DNA of 5,725 nt from CAZIWX01 sp964543125 (GTDB taxonomy: Bacteria > Fidelibacterota > UBA8477): the NCBI GenBank assembly GCA_964543125.1, contig CAZIWX010000142.1, positions 1 through 5,725 on the forward strand, read 5' to 3'. Below, piece after piece: positions 1 to 5,725 of the stretch (positions within the stretch are counted from its first letter, which is position 1; every line of letters begins with the position of its first letter). Under the pieces are notes generated by a model. That model saw only the letters and a list, made by a program, of their open reading frames with translations, did no database searches and was not told where the DNA came from. Both the position numbers and the translations under genes were made by a program.

Positions 1-1196
1 CCTTCATCCCATTGGCCGTTATTATTCTGATCTTCATAGGCGCGCCAATCACCGTCATTATCGATTCCGTCCTGCATGGATTCATCAACCATTCCATCCT
101 GGTCGTTATCGATGTAGTCGTAAGGCTCACCGGGTGATTCCAAAAACTTGTACCCAAAAAATCCGGGAATAACGTCGGCGAATTCGGGGCCGCCTTTGGC
201 ATTGTCATCCCAGGCATACACCATATCCACATAGGTGTCGTAATAGGAATCATCGTCGGCGTAATCATTAGCCCCGCCAATATGAGGGTCGCCGTACATG
301 CCAAAATAAACATTCCCCAGAGTGTCCGTACCCACATTTTCGATTTCATAAATAAAGAAAATAACATTTTGCGCCCGGGTGGCAATCCACTGGTAGCCCC
401 GGGATTCAACCTGGAATCCCAGCCCACCCCGGCCATAGTTGTTCGTATCCGGATAAAATTCATTGGCAGCTAAAGTATCTGACCAGGGATAAGTATTATG
501 GCGATGGATATAACTGTCATCCATGACATAGTAACTTTCCTGATCAGCCGTGGTCACACCCTTGCCGTATTCACCCGGCCAGACGAACTTGCCGGGATAT
601 TCCGGATTGAGCGGATCACTGATTGGATACCAATATGGATTCGAATTAGTCTTGTAAGGCGGCCAGGTATCCGGGCGTGAGTCCAGATCACGATCTTCGT
701 CCGGACTATCGCTCATAGCGATACGATGGACAAACGGGTCGTTATAGCCTGGAAGTGGCTCCCAATCAGCTGCCGTTCCATCAGGATTCGCGCCCGGAAC
801 GCCTCCAATGATAAGTCCATCATCCACCATGCGCAGGTAACTACCCCCATGGGTCTTGACATCGGCGCCCGCTACGACGCCAAATTCAAAGGCATAGCCA
901 CGCCCGGATCCGATAGGCCACTCCATTGATGGTTCAGTACTGGGTTTGCCAATTGAACCATAGTTGTAAAACAAGGTTCGAACCTGATTGCCGTTATGAA
1001 TCCCGTAAGCCCGATCACTGCGTGCCGCGGCTTTACTCAAACGATGCAGGGCATCAAATTTTGCATTATACTGGTTCCAACCCACCTGATCCGTTTTACT
1101 GGAGGGTGGAATTGGCGTCTGATACACATTTTTGCCGCGGCCACCCGCAGTGAGACTAACGGCTGTTACAAGGATTGTCAGGATAATAGTCCGCAT
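1..1196 (-). CDS. Exported conserved-type protein of unknown function, receptor partner (3' end outside window)
   Basis: The frame is open from the ATG at 1196 to the window edge: 398 complete codons, C-terminus missing. Residues 1-17 (MRTIILTILVTAVSLTA) form a short signal peptide with an A-G-G cleavage context. There is no lipobox cysteine, so it is not a SusD-like lipoprotein. The mature part is rich in Tyr, Trp, Gly, Asp and Pro. It contains a FYNYGSIGK segment (77-84), a FVWPGEYGKG segment (204-213) and a beta-rich stretch at 278-300 (IFFIYEIENVGTDTL and following), suggesting an extracellular beta-sandwich protein. From residue 363 there are acidic loops (DNDQDGMVDE, GIDNDGDW, NNNGQWDEG) that resemble calcium-binding EF-hand/dockerin-type loops. 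Similar proteins, as I recall them, are unnamed secreted proteins in Calditrichota/KSB1/Neomarinimicrobiota-like genomes; this is memory, not a search. The start is supported by AAGGGGTGA overlapping the upstream stop codon. It lies 9 bases after the TonB-dependent receptor gene and is very probably co-transcribed and translationally coupled with it. A C-terminal type IX sorting domain could lie beyond the edge. The function is unknown. Confidence 0.88.
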   Translation of the reverse strand, partial: MRTIILTILVTAVSLTAGGRGKNVYQTPIPPSSKTDQVGWNQYNAKFDALHRLSKAAARSDRAYGIHNGNQVRTLFYNYGSIGKPSTEPSMEWPIGSGRGYAFEFGVVAGADVKTHGGSYLRMVDDGLIIGGVPGANPDGTAADWEPLPGYNDPFVHRIAMSDSPDEDRDLDSRPDTWPPYKTNSNPYWYPISDPLNPEYPGKFVWPGEYGKGVTTADQESYYVMDDSYIHRHNTYPWSDTLAANEFYPDTNNYGRGGLGFQVESRGYQWIATRAQNVIFFIYEIENVGTDTLGNVYFGMYGDPHIGGANDYADDDSYYDTYVDMVYAWDDNAKGGPEFADVIPGFFGYKFLESPGEPYDYIDNDQDGMVDESMQDGIDNDGDWRAYEDQNNNGQWDE

Positions 1197-1198
1197 GC

Positions 1199-1207
1199 TC
1201 ACCCCTT
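1199..1207 (-). promoter_or_regulatory. Ribosome binding site overlapping the receptor stop codon
   Basis: On the minus strand the sequence reads AAGGGGTGA, one base short of the ideal AAGGAGGTGA. Its first two bases are the last two of the receptor's TAA stop (1208-1206), and the GGGG core ends 5 bases before the ATG at 1196. A ribosome terminating on the receptor message would sit directly over this site, so translational coupling of the two genes is likely. This also fixes the start of the downstream gene. Confidence 0.8.
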
Positions 1208-4200
1208 ATAGTCCAAACTGTAATCCGATTCGGAACTGCCGCGGCGCACTAAAATAGCTGGGGCGATTGAGATAATCGCTCAAGCTGTGCCGGCCCGGAT
1301 CATTGCCTTTATCGGGAGTATAGGTAGGAATTAACGAATAGGTTGCCCGTCCGGTGTCGTTAAACACATAACGTTCATTCATGGTATCGAACAGGTTGTA
1401 AATCTTGGCGAAAAAGACGATGCGTTTGCCGAAGACACTGAAATCCTTATGAGCATTCACATCCACTGAATATTCAGGGGGCTTCCGGTCGGAGTTGGGT
1501 TTATCAATCTGAAAGCCCTGAATGGAAGGCGTATACGGTAATCCTGATCCATATTTTATCAGGAAACTCACGCCCCATTTATTGGGCTCCGACAAGCTGA
1601 GATTGGCGTTGAGCGTATGGCGTTGATCCCAATTCAGGAACACGGTCTTTTTTTCTACTTCGGCGGGTGGATCGGACTGATTGGCGTAAAATTGAGCCTT
1701 CGGATCGGAAGCGTTACCTTTGGAAATCTGATAGGTATAATCCACAGCCGCCGAGAATAGTCCGGTGCGTCGTTTCGTGAGTGAAAAAGTCACGCCCCGG
1801 CTATTCCCGTAATCCGTATTGGAGTAGATGGAATAACGAGTGCCGTTGTATGTTTCTTTGAGTTCCGAGCTTAGCAGACCGGAAAAATCCTGGTAAAATG
1901 CAATAACTTCAATGGCCAGATCCGGCGCTAACTCCTGTTGTAATCCAATTTCATATTTCACCGTTTTTTGTGGCTTTAAAGCGGCATTTCCCAAAATCGA
2001 TGCATTATCGGCTCCGATCTCGAATTCGGGATTGGCATACAAATAGGCAAAGGTGGGAATTTGAAAAAAGTGGCCGTAGCTAAAGTGGATAATGCCCTTA
2101 TCGGTTATAGGGTAAGCCACACCGATACGCGGACTAAATTGGTGTACCGGTTGAACCGGCTTATAAAAATTACCGTATGTGACCCATTGACCTCCAGAAG
2201 CATTAAGCGTATCAATAACTACTCCGGTATGTTGATACTCCTTCTCTGAAGCGACGGACGTATCCTGATAGGCCACACCATCCACGGTGTCTACAGTGGT
2301 GTATAAAAAATATTTCGGATCATCGGGGTCTTTGTAATCGCCGGGCACGAAGTAGTTGGGATCGAAATAATCATAGCGAAGTCCAATATTTACGATCATG
2401 TCCACTAACTCGATCTTGTCCTGAAAATAAGCGAAATATTCCCGCGGCGTGCGGTTACTCTGAGCAAGGCTTCGCCCTACTTTGGCTGTATCACTCAACC
2501 AATTATTGTAATTGTCATTGGAAAGACTGGTTTCGGGTGTTTTGCCGTCCGGAATCCAACCGGTTGAGCTGCTCACCTCGGTGGTGAAGGTTTGATAATC
2601 CATGATATGATGTTTATAGCCCAAACCGGCTTTGAACTGATGAATATTGTTGAACTGCCAAGTCAGATTGCCGGCCAGATATAGAGTCTGATTTTTTCGA
2701 CTCGTGTACCCGTGATTATGGCCGCCACCGTAATATTCATTGGGTGGTGCATAAGAGATATTATTAGGCAGGACCAGGTTATTTTTAATGTCACTCAAGG
2801 TAATGTCAACCGTGATTGCCCAACCTTCATTTCCGATCAAACCTTTGAAGTATTCGACCAGTCCGGCGAAATCTACCTCCAGCGTTTCGGTTGAGTCGCC
2901 AACCGAATATGTGCGATCTTCCGGATTGGTCAAAGAGACAACTGTTGCTCCGCTGGCGGTGTCGTTGATCGTAACAATCGATTTTAAAACCAGCAATGAA
3001 TCGCTTCGATTGCCGTACCATTCACCGGTGGCCAGTTCTTCACTCTGCGCATAACTGATGAGTTGATCCAGGGTAGTAAAATCTTTGTGCTCATTTTTAA
3101 TTAATTCATTGGGGAGCAGATCGTTATAATAGGTTTTACTCTCGGAAACATAATACGAGCCCTTCAGGTTATAGAAAAAGCTGTTACTGAGGGAATGAGT
3201 AAAATCAACTATTTGCGATAAGCTGTAGCTGTTGTTGGTTCCCCGCCCCAGGGGGTTGTATTTATAGGCCAGGCTATAGCTCTGACTTGTGCTCCTGTTA
3301 TATAAAACATTATAATTCAATTTAGCTTTAGGGGTGATTCGCCAGGTGAATTTGGTGTTGACATTGTAGCGCTGGGAATGATTCAATCGCACGATCTCGC
3401 CACTTCCGGAGGCTCCGCTGTCCCACCGTCCATTGTGATTGAAATCGATGTAAGGTTCCCCGTCCAGCACCCCGTTATTATTCGTATCAATGAATGGATC
3501 ACCATCCAGAACGCCGTTGCCGTTTAAATCGATAAATTCAAGCTCTTCCGGATTTAAGAATCCATCACCATCCAAATCGACGCCGGGGTGATCGTAACGG
3601 CCGTTGCCATTTACATCGCGAAAGGGTTCTCCCGGTGTATAATGGCCATTGCCGTCAAAATCGATGTAAGCTTCACTGCCCGAAGCTAATTTGCCATCGC
3701 CATTTAGATCATCAAATGGTTCGGCCACGTGGAGCAGACCTGCTTTACCATAGGGTGAATTAAGCAATTCTTCCACCGTCCGCGTGGACAGATAATTCAC
3801 ATCTCCGGGTTGATGCTGAATCTCACCCCGCAGATAGCCGCCATTCTGGTAGTAACGGCCTGAGGTAAAAAAGGAGAGTTTTTCGCCAAAGCCCGGCACA
3901 GGTCCTGAAAAAGAACCTTCCAGATTCTTGATATTATTGTACTTATATTGTTTAGCGTGTTCAAATACCTTGGTATGGTTCGTATAATAATCACCCATAT
4001 AACCGGACAGACTGCCCTGGTAATCACGCGAACCTTCTTTGGTTACAATATTGATCACACCGGACATGGCCTGGCCGTATTCGGCGTTGAATGTTCCACT
4101 CAGAATCTGGAGTTCCTGGACCGCGTTATTTTCCACCGTGGATGAAATGCCACCCCAGGCCGGGTTGGTCATGGGCACACCATCGATGAGGTAAGAGACT

Positions 4201-4748
4201 TCACTGGATCGGCCGCCCCGGATATGGATGGCGCCCCCGGCATCGGTAACAATACCAGCTTTGGTTTGGATGATTCCACTAACTGACTCAACCGGCATTT
4301 CCTTGATGTCTTCGGCACTCACAATCGAGCGACCACTGGTGAGATCTTTTTGAACCATGGGCCGGTCAGCCACCACCTCCACAATCTGGCCGGCTTCCAG
4401 CACCCTGGTGGACAGTTTGAAATCGATCTGGGTCGTGAGATCGCCTAAAACTTTAACCGCTTTTACCCGCATCTCAGTGTAGCCGATCATGCTGGCATGA
4501 ATTGAATACACGCCCACGGGAACATTAATGATGTAGTACTGACCCTTTAGATCAGTGGAAGCCCCCAGGGGCTGGCCTTCCAGAACGACATTCACGCCGG
4601 GTAGCGGAGTTCCGGTGTCAACATCCGTTACAATTCCTGATATTTTACCGCTAGTCCCGGCTTGCAGTGGCTGGATAATGCTCACTACGGCCACCATAAT
4701 AATGAACAACTTTAAAAAATCTATTGCCTGGAGAGAGGTTCTCTGCAT
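1206..4748 (-). CDS. SusC-like TonB-dependent outer-membrane receptor with calcium-loop insertion
   Basis: This 1180-residue outer-membrane receptor should import a ligand using energy passed from TonB-ExbB-ExbD. Residues 1-30 are a signal peptide (hydrophobic core FLKLFIIMVAVVSII, end PLQA). Residues 34-112 match the carboxypeptidase-regulatory-like domain (GKISGIVTDVDTGTPLPGVN, then STDLKGQYYI). A TonB-box-like segment (QIVEVVADRP, 121-130) precedes the plug domain at about 133-238, which has IRGGRSSEVSYLIDGVP (177-192), NAEYGQAMSGVINIVTKEG (221-239) and related motifs. The rest is a beta-barrel with a late PRIGVAYPITDKGIIHFSYG segment and a typical end (KIYNLFDTMNERY, then PRQFRIGLQFGL). 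The final residue is Leu rather than the usual aromatic, with Phe two residues before it. Seven acidic calcium-type loops occupy 343-445. A second long loop region (about 545-670) ends near H677-N-H679. The frame stays open upstream to a GTG at 4904, but that start has no ribosome binding site and lies upstream of a strong promoter. The ATG at 4748 has GGTGGAG 5 bases away and directly precedes the signal peptide. The ligand is unknown. Confidence 0.95.
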   Translation of the reverse strand: MQRTSLQAIDFLKLFIIMVAVVSIIQPLQAGTSGKISGIVTDVDTGTPLPGVNVVLEGQPLGASTDLKGQYYIINVPVGVYSIHASMIGYTEMRVKAVKVLGDLTTQIDFKLSTRVLEAGQIVEVVADRPMVQKDLTSGRSIVSAEDIKEMPVESVSGIIQTKAGIVTDAGGAIHIRGGRSSEVSYLIDGVPMTNPAWGGISSTVENNAVQELQILSGTFNAEYGQAMSGVINIVTKEGSRDYQGSLSGYMGDYYTNHTKVFEHAKQYKYNNIKNLEGSFSGPVPGFGEKLSFFTSGRYYQNGGYLRGEIQHQPGDVNYLSTRTVEELLNSPYGKAGLLHVAEPFDDLNGDGKLASGSEAYIDFDGNGHYTPGEPFRDVNGNGRYDHPGVDLDGDGFLNPEELEFIDLNGNGVLDGDPFIDTNNNGVLDGEPYIDFNHNGRWDSGASGSGEIVRLNHSQRYNVNTKFTWRITPKAKLNYNVLYNRSTSQSYSLAYKYNPLGRGTNNSYSLSQIVDFTHSLSNSFFYNLKGSYYVSESKTYYNDLLPNELIKNEHKDFTTLDQLISYAQSEELATGEWYGNRSDSLLVLKSIVTINDTASGATVVSLTNPEDRTYSVGDSTETLEVDFAGLVEYFKGLIGNEGWAITVDITLSDIKNNLVLPNNISYAPPNEYYGGGHNHGYTSRKNQTLYLAGNLTWQFNNIHQFKAGLGYKHHIMDYQTFTTEVSSSTGWIPDGKTPETSLSNDNYNNWLSDTAKVGRSLAQSNRTPREYFAYFQDKIELVDMIVNIGLRYDYFDPNYFVPGDYKDPDDPKYFLYTTVDTVDGVAYQDTSVASEKEYQHTGVVIDTLNASGGQWVTYGNFYKPVQPVHQFSPRIGVAYPITDKGIIHFSYGHFFQIPTFAYLYANPEFEIGADNASILGNAALKPQKTVKYEIGLQQELAPDLAIEVIAFYQDFSGLLSSELKETYNGTRYSIYSNTDYGNSRGVTFSLTKRRTGLFSAAVDYTYQISKGNASDPKAQFYANQSDPPAEVEKKTVFLNWDQRHTLNANLSLSEPNKWGVSFLIKYGSGLPYTPSIQGFQIDKPNSDRKPPEYSVDVNAHKDFSVFGKRIVFFAKIYNLFDTMNERYVFNDTGRATYSLIPTYTPDKGNDPGRHSLSDYLNRPSYFSAPRQFRIGLQFGL
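3414..3722 (-). repeat. Seven tandem acidic calcium-type loops inside the receptor
   Basis: Receptor residues 343-445 consist of repeats with the consensus [ED]-P-[FY]-x-D-x-N-G-N-G-x-x-D-x-G. Loops begin at D347, D363, D378, D391, D407, D421 and D435, spaced 13-16 residues apart. Each has the D-x-[DN]-x-[DN]-G core of EF-hand, dockerin and thrombospondin-type-3 calcium sites. Only the loops at D363 (DFDGNGHYTPGE) and D391 (DLDGDGFLNPEE) also have Glu at position 12, as in a full EF-hand loop. Loops five to seven are the most alike and suggest recent duplication of a unit of about 42 bases. The array lies after the first barrel strands and probably faces outward. Calcium binding is inferred from the motif. 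Confidence 0.85.
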
Positions 4749-4753
4749 GGTTA

Positions 4754-4760
4754 CTCCACC
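4754..4760 (-). promoter_or_regulatory. Ribosome binding site of the receptor gene
   Basis: The minus strand reads GGTGGAG, with the GGAG core ending 5 bases before the ATG at 4748. This decides the start in favour of 4748 over the upstream in-frame GTG at 4904, which has no purine-rich site before it. Confidence 0.8.
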
Positions 4761-4778
4761 CTGTTTCTTACCGATTTG

Positions 4779-4796
4779 GACGGCAATATAGCCGTC
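4779..4796. promoter_or_regulatory. Perfect inverted repeat bracketing the -10 box (candidate operator)
   Basis: On the minus strand the site reads GACGGC-TATATT-GCCGTC. The six-base arms are perfect inverted copies and the six bases between them are exactly the -10 element. The position is ideal for a dimeric repressor blocking promoter opening. Alternatively, the arms could form a short hairpin, but most of it would lie upstream of the expected transcription start and so would not be transcribed. No regulator gene is in the window to pair with it. Confidence 0.45.
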
Positions 4797-4813
4797 GCGA
4801 ATACCCTTGTCAA
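4785..4813 (-). promoter_or_regulatory. Sigma-70-type promoter of the receptor operon
   Basis: On the minus strand a perfect -35 box TTGACA (4813-4808) is followed by a 17-base spacer and the -10 box TATATT (4790-4785, five of six consensus bases). Transcription would begin near 4778, giving a leader of about 30 bases before the ATG at 4748. The -10 box is enclosed by the arms of a perfect inverted repeat (see 4779-4796). The call rests on sequence match alone. Confidence 0.75.
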
Positions 4814-4822
4814 TAAAGGCCG

Positions 4823-4846
4823 GTTCGTTAATAAGAAAATACGAAC
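4823..4846. repeat. Inverted repeat GTTCGT-N12-ACGAAC between the divergent promoters
   Basis: The two six-base arms (4823-4828 and 4841-4846) are perfect inverted copies separated by 12 AT-rich bases. The site lies just upstream of the receptor -35 box and between the two candidate promoters, where an activator could bind. A second short inverted repeat, TCTCC-AA-GGAGA, follows at 4850-4861. Both are short enough to occur by chance. Confidence 0.3.
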
Positions 4847-4872
4847 AAATCTCCAAGGAGAGTGGATTTTTC

Positions 4873-4901
4873 TTGAATTGAGATGAGTGACAAAGTAGAT
4901 T
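4873..4901 (+). promoter_or_regulatory. Candidate promoter of the FG-GAP protein gene
   Basis: TTGAAT (4873-4878) and TAGATT (4896-4901) are separated by 17 bases, and each matches four of six consensus positions. Transcription would start near 4908 and leave a leader of about 100 bases before the ATG at 5011. The match is moderate and no better plus-strand candidate was seen in the intergenic region. Confidence 0.4.
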
Positions 4902-4999
4902 CACGGCACAGAGAAGAAAATTAAGGGCCGGCCTTTACTGCAAGTCCTGGACTGGTTGGTATTGCTTGAAGAGCAGGGCGGGTCCAAAATAACCAAAAG

Positions 5000-5006
5000 A
5001 AGGAGG
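5000..5006 (+). promoter_or_regulatory. Strong ribosome binding site of the FG-GAP protein gene
   Basis: AAGGAGG is a perfect Shine-Dalgarno core, ending 4 bases before the ATG at 5011. An in-frame TAA at 4990-4992 with no start codon in between makes 5011 the only possible start. Confidence 0.88.
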
Positions 5007-5010
5007 ACTT

Positions 5011-5725
5011 ATGCGTACAACGCTACCTAAGTGGACTATTGCGTTAACGCTGGTCGTATTTGCCGGATTTGCCTTTGCGGGTGGAAACGGTGTAAACAGC
5101 TTCAGCCAGGTTTGGTCTGCAACCAATACCGATGATGGAGATGTTTTCTGGGGTGTTAGCGGCCCCTATGATCTTGATGGAGATGGGAATCAGGAATTGT
5201 TGGCTTTTACCGACTTTAACGGTATTACACTCCATCTGTTTGAAAACACAGGTGACAATTCCTGGGCCGAAAAGTGGACCTATAACATCACTGATGTAAC
5301 CTATAGCTACGAAGCTGCTGATCAGGAAACCGACCTGGATGGCGACGGATTACCGGAAATCATCGTTGGCGGTAAAGGTGCATACAATGCCGATCAGAAT
5401 GGCTTATTCATCTTCGAGCTGGATACGACTGCTGATGATGTAGCCTTGACACGGGTATCCGCATTTCAACCGTTGACCGTTGCCGGTGTTGGTACCGGTG
5501 GATCAGTCTCCAGTGTCTGGGCCGGTGATCTTGATGACGATGGCATTACCGAGATTCTGCTACATGAAACCGAGAATGACTATGTCATGATTTTCTCCCT
5601 GGATACATCATCTACCTTTGAATTCCCCAACTGGCAATCCGAGTTCGTTGACTCAACCCTGGGTTATACTGCTTACGGCGTTGTTGTGGGTGATTTCGAT
5701 GGTGACGGGACTAATAATTTCGCTG
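5011..5725 (+). CDS. Exported FG-GAP/VCBS-repeat protein (3' end outside window)
   Basis: 238 complete codons are visible and the frame is still open at the edge. Residues 1-23 form a clear signal peptide (MRTTLPKWTIALTLVVFAG, then FAFA before GGN). The mature part has four regularly spaced D-x-D-x-D-G loops: DLDGDGNQE at 54, DLDGDGLPE at 108, DLDDDGITE at 173 and DFDGDG at 228. Each of the first three is followed by a hydrophobic strand (LLAF, IIVG, ILLH). Spacing of about 54-65 residues fits blades of an integrin-alpha-like beta-propeller of the FG-GAP/VCBS families, in which each loop binds calcium. Such proteins are normally exported and act in adhesion or in binding polymers at the surface. 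Many in FCB-type bacteria also end in a type IX secretion sorting domain, which cannot be seen here. It is divergent from the receptor operon across 262 bases and could share its regulation. The precise function and ligand are unknown. Confidence 0.92.
   Translation, partial: MRTTLPKWTIALTLVVFAGFAFAGGNGVNSFSQVWSATNTDDGDVFWGVSGPYDLDGDGNQELLAFTDFNGITLHLFENTGDNSWAEKWTYNITDVTYSYEAADQETDLDGDGLPEIIVGGKGAYNADQNGLFIFELDTTADDVALTRVSAFQPLTVAGVGTGGSVSSVWAGDLDDDGITEILLHETENDYVMIFSLDTSSTFEFPNWQSEFVDSTLGYTAYGVVVGDFDGDGTNNFA

Larger units (their letters stand above)
4749..5010. other. Divergent intergenic regulatory region
   Basis: These 262 bases separate two outward-facing genes. They hold the strong receptor promoter with its bracketing inverted repeat, the GTTCGT/ACGAAC repeat, a weaker plus-strand promoter, and then a leader with a GGCCGGCC palindrome (4926-4933) and an AGTCC-T-GGACT repeat (4943-4953). 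No small gene with a ribosome binding site and no intrinsic terminator (a GC stem followed by a T run) was found. Confidence 0.7.

Noticed and set aside
1..1196. SusD-like lipoprotein in the slot after the receptor
   Set aside because: The signal peptide has no cysteine lipobox and the visible 398 residues show no SusD-type helical repeat pattern.
282..1211. Five plus-strand open frames of 60-75 codons opposite the partner gene
   Set aside because: They lie antisense to a long continuous minus-strand gene with a signal peptide and ribosome binding site, have no ribosome binding sites or recognisable domains, and overlap one another.
3414..3722. CRISPR-like array suggested by regular repeats
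   Set aside because: The repeats are coding, imperfect, without unique spacers, and explained by the tandem D-x-N-G-N-G protein loops.
2061..4145. Several short open frames on both strands inside the receptor gene
   Set aside because: All fall within the receptor's continuous coding frame, whose protein matches known domains throughout; the translations have no family features.
4555..4791. Plus-strand 78-codon frame across the receptor start and promoter
   Set aside because: It is antisense to the receptor signal peptide and regulatory-like domain and crosses the promoter; no ribosome binding site.
4926..4933. GGCCGGCC palindrome as an intrinsic terminator
   Set aside because: It has no loop and only three T residues after it, and there is no gene ending immediately upstream for it to terminate.
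4935..5235. Two minus-strand frames of 63 codons opposite the start of the FG-GAP gene
   Set aside because: They are antisense to a gene with a perfect ribosome binding site, signal peptide and FG-GAP loops, and no ribosome binding site or domain supports them.

Overview
This window looks like chromosomal DNA from a Gram-negative bacterium of the broad Fibrobacterota-Chlorobiota-Bacteroidota (FCB) type, perhaps a relative of Neomarinimicrobiota, Calditrichota or candidate division KSB1. That placement is inferred from protein style: a receptor with an N-terminal carboxypeptidase-regulatory-like domain, secreted proteins rich in D-x-[DN]-x-[DN]-G loops, and a non-SusD partner gene. No marker gene is present, so the taxonomy is tentative. 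A classical TTGACA-N17-TATATT promoter argues mildly against a true Bacteroidota, whose housekeeping promoters usually differ.

Layout. The minus strand carries a two-gene operon. It starts from a promoter at about 4785-4813 and runs leftward. The first gene (4748 to 1206) is a 1180-residue SusC-like TonB-dependent outer-membrane receptor. The second (1196 to beyond base 1) begins 9 bases after the receptor stop, with a ribosome binding site overlapping that stop, and encodes a large exported protein of unknown function whose end lies outside the window. On the plus strand, from 5011 and running off the right edge, is a divergently transcribed exported protein with FG-GAP/VCBS-type repeats. 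The 262-base region between the divergent genes holds both candidate promoters and several short inverted repeats.

How the genes may work together. All three products have signal peptides and acidic, probably calcium-binding loops. The receptor carries seven such loops in tandem, inserted early in its barrel domain, probably on the cell surface. The partner has loops of the same style near the end of its visible part, and the divergent protein has FG-GAP loops. The arrangement suggests an envelope uptake or surface-binding module in which a receptor is co-expressed with a dedicated exported partner that is not recognisably SusD. The substrate cannot be read from the sequence.

The most notable observations are the calcium-loop insertion in the receptor, the coupled non-SusD partner sharing that motif, and a perfect inverted repeat whose arms exactly bracket the receptor promoter's -10 element. 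No RNA gene, mobile element, CRISPR array or clear terminator was seen.
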